Source of the DNA: CAYLLN01 sp036496265
GTDB lineage: Bacteria; Planctomycetota; Planctomycetia; Pirellulales; Pirellulaceae
Length of the DNA: 18,621 bases
Assembly: GCA_036496265.1 (NCBI GenBank)
Contig: DASXLL010000231.1
Location: 1 to 18,621 of the forward strand
Reading direction: 5' to 3'
Part shown: piece after piece, positions 1 to 5,101 of the stretch
Position numbering within the stretch: the first letter of the stretch is position 1
Layout: every line of letters begins with the position of its first letter
Notes under the pieces: model-generated
Database searches by the model: none
What the model was told of the DNA's origin: nothing
The model's input: the letters and a program-made list of their open reading frames with translations, nothing else
Program-made: the position numbers and the translations under genes

Positions 1-259
1 ACATTCCCACGGCGGCCGACGGCGAGGGCGATCGAGCGGATCGCCGGCCAGAAACTTCGCTGGGGAAAGACGAATTTTAGCGGGATGTGCCGTAAGTGGT
101 AGGGTCGCTAGCGGTTGGAAAGTGGTTGGGCGGTGACTTAAGTAATTGGTGAGTGGTTGCAAGCGGAAAGTCACTCACCTGCCCGCCAGTTACCTTCCCA
201 CCGCGTTTTTTCTGGAAATTCCGCGAGGAACCGTGCAATAATGCCGGTTTGGTCCACGT
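1..259. other. Left-edge stretch with no resolvable gene; leader of the sigma factor gene
   Basis: The first 80-100 bases may be the 3' end of a plus-strand gene. One frame is open from the edge to a TAG at 78-80 and would end in GKDEF. Another is open to a TAG at 100-102, so the frame is not settled. Beyond that the stretch is rich in GTGGT/GGTGAGT words. It contains GGTGAGT (148-154) opposite ACTCACC (173-179), and GTGACTT (133-139) opposite AAGTCAC (168-174), so a local fold is possible. The long minus-strand reading across it is a shadow of the sigma factor region. Confidence 0.4.
227..255 (+). promoter_or_regulatory. Possible ECF-type promoter of the sigma factor operon
   Basis: GGAACC at 227-232 matches the classical -35 element of group IV sigma factors. 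It is followed after 18 bases by GGTCC (251-255) in the -10 position. The -10 match is imperfect and the spacer is slightly long. Autoregulation of ECF operons is common, which is the main reason to list it. A transcript from here would have a very short leader before the ATG at 272. Confidence 0.25.
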
Positions 260-271
260 TTGGAATGCAGC

Positions 272-814
272 ATGGCCGCGAATGAGCCTAGCGAGAGGCC
301 TGATGAACGCCTGGCGCGGTGGGTGCGCGAGCATGCTGTAGCCGTGCGCGGGTATCTGCTGGGGTTGGTTCGCCGTGCAGACGTGGCTGATGACCTGCTT
401 CAGGAGGTTTTTCAGCGGGCGTGGCAGGCTCGTGACCGGTACGAGGATCAAGGTTACGAGCGGGCGTTTTTGCTGCGGATTGCCGATCGGCTGGTGATTG
501 ATAAGAGCCGGCGGTCGCGACGCGAGGTGAACCTCGATGAGACGACGTGGCATGAGGTTGAGCCGGCGGCCGACGCGGATTCGCCGCTCGATGAGCTGCG
601 TTTGGCCGAGACGAACCAGGAGTTGAACGCGGCACTCGATCGGTTGTCGCTGAATCAGCGCCGGGTGCTTCTGTTGCGATATTTTGGGGATTTGAGTTTT
701 GAGCAAATTGCAATGAAGCTGGAATGTCCGCTGGGGACGGCGCTTTCTCATTGCCGGCGAGGCTTGCAGGCGATGCGGAAGCTTTTGGCCGTAAATGAAA
801 TTGGTGGTGAATGA
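272..814 (+). CDS. RNA polymerase ECF-type sigma-70 factor
   Basis: A 180-residue group IV (ECF) sigma factor, which would direct RNA polymerase to a small stress or envelope regulon. Sigma region 2 spans about residues 17-84: DVADDLLQEVFQRAW is region 2.1/2.2, and the basic stretch ending DKSRRSRRE is the promoter-melting and -10-binding part. A linker of about 30 residues leads to region 4 (about 115-172), where LSFEQIAMKLECPLGTALSH is the helix-turn-helix for the -35 box. An in-frame TTG lies at 260, but the ATG at 272 has GGAA eight bases upstream and is preferred. The next gene starts three bases after the stop and encodes a membrane protein, the usual arrangement for a sigma/anti-sigma pair. 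The family is certain; the ECF subgroup and the targets are not. Confidence 0.93.
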   Translation: MAANEPSERPDERLARWVREHAVAVRGYLLGLVRRADVADDLLQEVFQRAWQARDRYEDQGYERAFLLRIADRLVIDKSRRSRREVNLDETTWHEVEPAADADSPLDELRLAETNQELNAALDRLSLNQRRVLLLRYFGDLSFEQIAMKLECPLGTALSHCRRGLQAMRKLLAVNEIGGE

Positions 815-817
815 ACC

Positions 818-1378
818 ATGAACGACGAACTTCAACTTAGTGACGAGCAGGTGCGGCTGGCGACGAGTCGGGCGGTGCCGGGCGAGGCGTCGTTCGATGG
901 TGAGACGGCTGCTGCTCGGGATGGGTTTTTGTCGCTTGGAGCGGCAGTAGAAGCAGCGGCGGGCAATTTCGATGAGGCGGCGCTGTTGGCTCGGCTGCAA
1001 AAGTCGTGTGTGACGGCTCCGGTGGTTGTTCTGCGGCGTCGAGAGTCGGCGCGCGATTGGATGTCGGTGGTTTTGGCTGGTGCGTTGGCGGCGGCGGGGA
1101 TGATTGCGATCGTGCGGATCGCGACGGACCCGGGGACAACAGGGTCGCAGGTTGCGCAACTCGAAAAACGGGTGCCACCAGCAGGCGTTGAGCCGGTGGA
1201 GGCTTTTCCGAGTCGCTCGATGTTTGCGTGGAACGACCCGCTCGATGATGAAATTGCGCTCGCCTCGGCGACGATTGAGCAGTTTACGAGTCGCGGTCGC
1301 GGGTTTGATGGTTCGCTGTTGGATATGAACGATCAACTGAAGGCCCTTTCGCAGGAGCTGACGAACGAGACGCTGTAG
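818..1378 (+). CDS. Single-pass membrane protein, probable anti-sigma factor
   Basis: A 186-residue protein. An acidic, probably cytoplasmic N-terminal part (1-78) is followed by RRRESARD and one hydrophobic segment (about 82-102, WMSVVLAGALAAAGMIAIV), then an 80-residue C-terminal part that would lie outside the membrane. This topology and the 3-bp spacing after the ECF sigma gene suggest it sequesters that sigma factor at the membrane. No HxxxCxxC zinc motif of classical ZAS anti-sigma factors is visible, so the assignment rests on context and topology. The C-terminal end (QLKALSQELTNETL) could form a short helix. The function is inferred; that the reading frame is a real gene is well supported by its coupling to the sigma factor. 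Confidence 0.7.
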   Translation: MNDELQLSDEQVRLATSRAVPGEASFDGETAAARDGFLSLGAAVEAAAGNFDEAALLARLQKSCVTAPVVVLRRRESARDWMSVVLAGALAAAGMIAIVRIATDPGTTGSQVAQLEKRVPPAGVEPVEAFPSRSMFAWNDPLDDEIALASATIEQFTSRGRGFDGSLLDMNDQLKALSQELTNETL

Positions 1379-1406
1379 TGCTTGAAGTCTGGCAACTAAG
1401 AATCTC

Positions 1407-1490
1407 ACACAGAGGCACGGAGGCACAGAGAGAGGCAGATGAACAAAAGGTAGCGAAGGTAGCAAAGGGATGTGAGGCAGTTGAGGCATC
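1407..1490. repeat. Intergenic short-period repeat, octamer part then nonamer part
   Basis: From 1407 the sequence runs in degenerate octamers: ACACAGAG, GCACGGAG, GCACAGAG, AGAGGCAG (1407-1438). After a short gap come nonamers: GGTAGCGAA and GGTAGCAAA (1449-1466), then TGAGGCAGT and TGAGGCATC (1473-1490). It fills most of the gap between the anti-sigma gene and the EF-hand gene and stops about 25 bases before the latter's start. Similar CACAGAG/GGCACGG-type intergenic tracts are, to my knowledge, scattered in planctomycete and cyanobacterial genomes. No function is assigned. Confidence 0.7.
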
Positions 1491-1514
1491 GCTTTGTTGC
1501 GTTGGAGATTAACT

Positions 1515-2366
1515 ATGACGAAAAATAAGATGTGGATGGTTTTTTTTGTGTTCGCTGTCGGTGTTGCTGGCATAGCGCTGGCTCAGCCGCAGGGTGATCG
1601 GCCGGCCGATCAGTCGCAGCGGGATGAGGGGGCGCCGCGTCGGGATGGGCGGAGGGATGATGAGCCGCCGCCGCCTCCGCCGCCGAAGCAGAAGAGTAAG
1701 GAGTTGTTTGAACGGGATTTTCCGGGGCCGCGGGAGGGCGGACGGCCGGGGGGCGATAAGAGCGGTCCGCCGAAGGGTAAGTCGGCCGCGGAGCTTGCTC
1801 TCGATATGCTCGACCGCAACCATGACGGTCAGCTTGATCGCAGCGAATGGACTCGCTTGGTGGACCCGGATGGAATCGACACCGACCACGACGGCGTGAT
1901 CACGGTGAAAGAAATGATTAACGCACGATATTCCATGATCCCACTCCCGGGCTACGAACATTTTGGTCGTCGTTTCCAAGGCGGTGACGCAGCGCCTGCG
2001 ATGCCTGGAACCCGCGGCATGCCGCCGGGCATGCCGGGACCCTTTGGCGAACCGCCGCCCGACGACCCCGAAATGCGCGACCTCATGCGACAAGATGCAG
2101 AAATGGATCGTAAGACGCACGAACTGGCGATGCGTATTCGCGAGTCGCGCGGTGATGAGCGAGCAAAACTCAAGAGCGAGCTTTCCGAGCTCGTTAACAA
2201 TCATTTCGACGTGCGGCAGAAGCGGCGGGAGCTGCAGCTCAAGCGGATGGAGGACGAGTTGCAGCGGTTGCGGGAAGCGATAAGCAGCCGCAATAAATCG
2301 CGGGAGTCGATCGTTACGAATCACATGAAGGAGCTGATCGGCGAGGAGCGTGATTTGGAGTTTTGA
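1515..2366 (+). CDS. Secreted EF-hand protein with C-terminal coiled coil
   Basis: A 283-residue exported protein. Residues 1-23 are a signal peptide with probable cleavage after IALA. A Pro/Arg/Asp-rich segment (24-92) includes a run of seven prolines. Two canonical EF-hand loops follow: DRNHDGQLDRSE (100-111) and DTDHDGVITVKE (122-133), each with acidic or Asn ligands at loop positions 1, 3, 5 and 12, so it should bind calcium. A Met/Pro-rich spacer (about 160-185) leads to a charged helical region (190-280) that should form a coiled coil. The ATG at 1515 has GGAGA at 1504-1508; an in-frame TTG at 1494 is less likely. It lies downstream of the sigma/anti-sigma pair in the same direction, so it may be a member or target of that regulon. 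The specific role is unknown. Confidence 0.85.
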   Translation: MTKNKMWMVFFVFAVGVAGIALAQPQGDRPADQSQRDEGAPRRDGRRDDEPPPPPPPKQKSKELFERDFPGPREGGRPGGDKSGPPKGKSAAELALDMLDRNHDGQLDRSEWTRLVDPDGIDTDHDGVITVKEMINARYSMIPLPGYEHFGRRFQGGDAAPAMPGTRGMPPGMPGPFGEPPPDDPEMRDLMRQDAEMDRKTHELAMRIRESRGDERAKLKSELSELVNNHFDVRQKRRELQLKRMEDELQRLREAISSRNKSRESIVTNHMKELIGEERDLEF

Positions 2367-2382
2367 ACGGAGCGTTTGATCA

Positions 2383-2415
2383 AAACCCCGCAACGCGATG
2401 GTGAGTGCGGGGTTT
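2383..2415 (+). terminator. Hairpin terminator after the EF-hand gene
   Basis: AAACCCCGCA (2383-2392) pairs perfectly with TGCGGGGTTT (2406-2415) around a 13-base loop, 17 bases after the stop codon. The stem is GC-rich and ends in three Ts, but a longer U-tract is missing. It would close the sigma factor operon before the repeat-protein gene. Confidence 0.7.
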
Positions 2416-2435
2416 AAGTTAGAAGCCGATTGCTC

Positions 2436-2456
2436 AACGTTGGAACGCGGAACGCC
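2436..2456. repeat. Heptamer repeat (AACGTTG type), three units
   Basis: Three consecutive heptamers, AACGTTG, GAACGCG and GAACGCC, lie in the gap between the terminator at 2383-2415 and the gene starting at 2559. The last unit (GAACGC, 2450-2455) can also pair with GCGTTC at 2464-2469. The array is short and degenerate. It is listed because other gaps in the window carry arrays with the same 7-bp period but different units. Confidence 0.5.
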
Positions 2457-2543
2457 AAAGAAAGCGTTCAAGACAATTCGATTCCCTCTCTGAGGCTCTG
2501 GCCGTTTGTTAATTACGCCTACGGTCCGCGCCTAACTATTCGC

Positions 2544-2550
2544 AAGGAGA
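2544..2550 (+). promoter_or_regulatory. Strong ribosome binding site that fixes the start at 2559
   Basis: AAGGAGA sits eight bases before the ATG at 2559. It rules out the longer reading from 2430, whose first 43 codons cover intergenic repeat sequence. Confidence 0.85.
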
Positions 2551-2558
2551 TTTTTTCC

Positions 2559-3578
2559 ATGACGATGAGATTTTTCCGCTGGTCAAAGTTGCTGCGACCA
2601 GCGGCGGCGATGTTTGCGGCGGCTGCAATTAGCTGGAGTGGACAAAATGTTGTAGCACAGGAGCCAGGCGACGATGGCGACTCGGAAGCGATCGCCACAG
2701 AGCTGCAGCCGGACGATGATCGGCCGCCGCCGCGTCGGCGCGATGCTGGCCCGCCGCGCGATCGGGGTCCGGAAGATCGAGGGCCGCGTGACCGTGGTCC
2801 TCGCGACGGTGATCGTAAGCCGGACGACCGGGGGCCGCGCGATGGCGATCGGGATCCTGGCGATCGAGGCCCTCGCGACGGCGATCGCAAGCCGGACGGC
2901 CGGGGGCCGCGCGATGGGGATCGTGGGCCTGGCGACCGGCGTGGTCCCGAAGACCGTGGGCCGAGTACTCGTGGTCCGGCAGACCATGGCCCTCCGTCTG
3001 GACGCGGGTTTGGTGGAGGTGGATTCGGCGGTGGCCGCGAGTTCGGTGGCGCGCGAGGTTTTGGCGGGCCAATGCCGCGGTTTACGCCGCCGGGGAGGCC
3101 AATTGCTGGTCCGCCACATCATGAGCAAGGTTCTGGGTCGCTGGATGAACGGATCGCGCGGCTGGAACACAAACTCGATGCGATCTTGATGGAGTTGCAT
3201 CAGTTGCATGGTGAACACTATTCGTTCGGCGGAATACCGCATGCATTCGGCGCGATGGCGCAGCGGGGGCCGGCGATGCACGGTATGGGCGGCATGGCTG
3301 GCGGCATGCATCCGCCGATGGGGGCGCCGCCGTTTGCTCGTTCTGGCCGCGCGGGTGGTGATCATCAGGGGCCGCCGCACATGCAGGGGCCGCCGCATGG
3401 CCCGCCGCCGCATTTTGGTCCACCACGGGGCGAGCGGCGTGATGGGCCGCGCGATCGGGATGACGATGATGATCGTCGCGGGCGAGCTGATCGGGATCAC
3501 CACGATAGTGATCGCGATCGTGGGCCACCGCCGCGTGGAGCGCAGCGCGAGCGAGGGGATGATGAGCTGGGGTTTTAA
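2559..3578 (+). CDS. Secreted Arg/Asp/Gly/Pro-rich repeat protein
   Basis: A 339-residue exported, mostly disordered protein. A signal peptide (about 1-33, probable cleavage after NVVA) is followed by an acidic stretch and then a repeat region (about 55-148) of RGPRDGDR-type units. These include four 12-residue repeats at 79-126. A Gly/Phe-rich patch follows (149-170). Residues 194-218 (LDERIARLEHKLDAILMELH) form a short amphipathic helix that could be a coiled-coil oligomerisation segment, and may be the only well-folded part. The rest is Met/Pro/His-rich (226-290) and then Arg/Asp-rich to the C-terminus DDELGF. The composition suggests a polyampholyte associated with the cell surface or wall. 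No enzymatic motif is seen. It shares its direction and neighbourhood with the ECF operon but has a terminator in front of it. Confidence 0.8.
   Translation: MTMRFFRWSKLLRPAAAMFAAAAISWSGQNVVAQEPGDDGDSEAIATELQPDDDRPPPRRRDAGPPRDRGPEDRGPRDRGPRDGDRKPDDRGPRDGDRDPGDRGPRDGDRKPDGRGPRDGDRGPGDRRGPEDRGPSTRGPADHGPPSGRGFGGGGFGGGREFGGARGFGGPMPRFTPPGRPIAGPPHHEQGSGSLDERIARLEHKLDAILMELHQLHGEHYSFGGIPHAFGAMAQRGPAMHGMGGMAGGMHPPMGAPPFARSGRAGGDHQGPPHMQGPPHGPPPHFGPPRGERRDGPRDRDDDDDRRGRADRDHHDSDRDRGPPPRGAQRERGDDELGF
2793..2936 (+). repeat. Four 36-bp in-frame repeats arranged as two 72-bp dimers
   Basis: Four tandem 36-bp units encode R-G-P-R-D-G-D-R-x-P-x-x. At the DNA level units 1 and 3 resemble each other (both with CCTCGCGACGG and AAGCCGGACG). 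Units 2 and 4 share CGGGGGCCGCGCGATGG. This points to an original pair that was duplicated as a 72-bp block, with GATCG present in every unit. Confidence 0.75.
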
Positions 3579-3598
3579 ATCAAGGCGAGATTTTTCAG

Positions 3599-3628
3599 CC
3601 AGCCTGCCATAAAGACGTGGCAGGCTGG
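3599..3628. terminator. Perfect 11-bp hairpin between convergent genes, possibly REP-like
   Basis: CCAGCCTGCCA (3599-3609) pairs with TGGCAGGCTGG (3618-3628) around an 8-base loop. The right arm can instead pair onward: GGCAGGC (3619-3625) with GCCTGCC (3631-3637). Five Ts precede the left arm, which would serve as a U-tract equivalent for the minus-strand peptidase transcript. The sequence around AGGCTGGAAGCCTGCC looks like a dispersed palindromic element as well as a terminator. Confidence 0.65.
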
Positions 3629-3646
3629 AAGCCTGCCCCACGGTTT

Positions 3647-3664
3647 GGGACCAAGTTTGGTCCC
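3647..3664. terminator. Second hairpin of the convergent 3' region
   Basis: GGGACCAA (3647-3654) pairs perfectly with TTGGTCCC (3657-3664) across a 2-base centre, so a few central bases would open. It lies 20 bases beyond the stop of the minus-strand peptidase and, with the previous hairpin, separates the two convergent transcripts. Confidence 0.5.
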
Positions 3665-3683
3665 GGTTATTTGCAAACAAGGT

Positions 3684-4925
3684 TTACGCGTTGCAGAGAA
3701 AGTCGTAGAGCATCTGTTCGGCGGCACGAAGTTGGTCGAGGTCGAGCCATTCGTCGGCCGTGTGGGCCTGGTCGATGCTGCCGGGGCCGAAGACGACGGT
3801 GGGGCAGCCGGTGGCGGCGTAATGCGGGGCGTCGGTTCCGAAGGGTACGCCGATTTTTTTTCCTGGCCCGCCGAGCTTGCGAATGGCGGCGCCAAGTCGC
3901 TCCGCGAGGTCGCCGTTGTTCTTATCGGCCAGACCATTCGTCAACAAGAACGCCCGCTCGTGCTCGAGGCGGATCTCCGGCCCCAGTTTGCTTTGCAGAT
4001 AGTCGAGACAATGATCGAGGGCCACTTGCGCGCTTTCGATCGGCAGCACACGGCGGTCGATTTCGATCGTGCAACGTCCGGGAACGGTGTTCACGCTGAT
4101 GCCGCCGGTGATGGTGCCGACGCTGAGCGTCGGATGGCCGCAGAGCGGATGAGTGGCCAGCGTTGGCACGACGTTGCGTGCGTATTCATCAAGAGCATCG
4201 AGCACGCGCGCCATGCGATAGATGGCGTTGTCGCCCAAATGGGGCTGCGAGCTGTGAGTGGCGACACCGAGGGTGCTGGCGCGCCAGCGAGCCGCGCCTT
4301 TGTGCGCGACGACGACATTCAATTCCGTCGGCTCGGCGACGATGGCAGCGTCCGGGACCCGGGCGAGCAATTGCGAGCGACCCGCGGGCGGCGCGACTTC
4401 CGGTCCACGGCCGCTGTCGGGGATCTGGCCGAAATAGGTGGCCGCCCAGTGCGTCGCGCCGGTGAAGCCGTGCTCTTCGTTCACGGTGCAGGCGAGGACG
4501 ACCGTCGGCCGGCCTGCCGGTTTTTCTTTCGCCAGACGAGCGACGGCGCAGATCATCGCGGCCATGCCGCCTTTAATGTCACAGGAACCGCGGCCGTAGA
4601 GCCGACTGTTTTCGACGCGGGGCGTAAACGGTTCGATCGCCATCCCTTCGACTGGGACAGTGTCCTGATGGGCTTCCAGCATCACGATTTTGCCGCCGCG
4701 CTCGGGCGGGATGTCGCCAGCGACGCGCGTGACGATGTTATCTCGTAGCGGCGCAACGCTATGGCGCTCGGCGGGCAGCCCCAACTCCCGAAACAGGGAT
4801 TCGAGCTTGGCCGTCATCCGGTGCTCGTAGTAAACTTCGCCGGTGACGGGCCGGCCCATCGGATTCACACTGGGAATCCGTACGAGATCGGCTAATAGCT
4901 CAACGACATCGAGTTTCATGGCCAC
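3684..4925 (-). CDS. M20 family metallopeptidase (ArgE/DapE-type amidohydrolase)
   Basis: A 413-residue zinc-dependent amidohydrolase of the ArgE/DapE/ACY1/CPG2 family, which removes acyl groups from amino acids or cleaves small peptides in the cytosol. The dinuclear metal site is complete: H86 and D88 in AHQDTVP, bridging D116 in GSCDIKGG, E150 (general base) and E151 in NEEHG, E198 in AEPTE, and H388 in QAHTADE. The dimerisation/lid domain (about 204-315) carries GGISVNTVPGRC, typical of the family. EPT is usual for the acetylornithine deacetylase/desuccinylase branch, but nothing here fixes the substrate and there are no arginine or lysine pathway genes beside it. Translation starts at a GTG (4925) or two codons later at an ATG (4919); neither has a strong Shine-Dalgarno. 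It is divergent from the lipoprotein gene. Confidence 0.92.
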   Translation of the reverse strand: MAMKLDVVELLADLVRIPSVNPMGRPVTGEVYYEHRMTAKLESLFRELGLPAERHSVAPLRDNIVTRVAGDIPPERGGKIVMLEAHQDTVPVEGMAIEPFTPRVENSRLYGRGSCDIKGGMAAMICAVARLAKEKPAGRPTVVLACTVNEEHGFTGATHWAATYFGQIPDSGRGPEVAPPAGRSQLLARVPDAAIVAEPTELNVVVAHKGAARWRASTLGVATHSSQPHLGDNAIYRMARVLDALDEYARNVVPTLATHPLCGHPTLSVGTITGGISVNTVPGRCTIEIDRRVLPIESAQVALDHCLDYLQSKLGPEIRLEHERAFLLTNGLADKNNGDLAERLGAAIRKLGGPGKKIGVPFGTDAPHYAATGCPTVVFGPGSIDQAHTADEWLDLDQLRAAEQMLYDFLCNA

Positions 4926-4945
4926 ATCATAACGTTCCAGGGCAA

Positions 4946-5001
4946 ATGACGAATAACGAAGTACGAATGACCAATGGGCATTTGGATTTCATCATTCGTC
5001 A
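4946..5001. repeat. Heptamer repeat (ATGACGA type) with an inverted partial copy
   Basis: Five consecutive heptamers, ATGACGA, ATAACGA, AGTACGA, ATGACCA and ATGGGCA, run from 4946 to 4980. TCATCATTCGTCA (4989-5001) is then the inverted form of the same unit, so the block can fold back on itself. It lies in the 176-bp gap between the divergent peptidase and lipoprotein genes, close to the peptidase start. Confidence 0.75.
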
Positions 5002-5057
5002 GATTGATTGCGTTACTCTTGCTCGACAGGCTTGTTTGGACGTGTAATAATCAGGTT

Positions 5058-5072
5058 GGCAAAAATATTGCC
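5058..5072. promoter_or_regulatory. Small palindrome GGCAA-n5-TTGCC before the lipoprotein gene
   Basis: GGCAA (5058-5062) and TTGCC (5068-5072) flank AAATA, ending about 29 bases before the ATG at 5102. A near-identical AT-centred palindrome lies upstream of the Cys-rich lipoprotein gene (8848-8862). It could be a protein-binding site or a short leader hairpin. Confidence 0.3.
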
Positions 5073-5101
5073 GCTCATCTTGTTGCAAAAGGGCTGCTCT
5101 C

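Noticed and set aside
260..271. TTG as start of the sigma factor gene
   Set aside because: The ATG at 272 has a GGAA box at proper distance and gives a normal-length ECF protein.
818..1378. Zinc-binding (ZAS) anti-sigma factor
   Set aside because: There is a single cysteine and no HxxxCxxC motif, so only the looser label of probable anti-sigma membrane protein is kept.
77..1573. A 498-codon minus-strand open frame across the sigma/anti-sigma genes
   Set aside because: It is antisense to clearly recognisable sigma factor domains, is Arg/Pro/His-rich as expected from a GC-rich shadow, and has no motif or ribosome site.
2583..3680. Long minus-strand open frame opposite the Arg/Asp repeat gene
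   Set aside because: Its composition is the mirror of the repeats. The plus-strand gene has a signal peptide and a perfect Shine-Dalgarno, and this frame runs through the hairpins at 3599-3664.
3645..4748. A 367-codon plus-strand open frame opposite the M20 peptidase
   Set aside because: The minus strand has all metal-binding motifs of the family in order; the plus frame has no recognisable domain.
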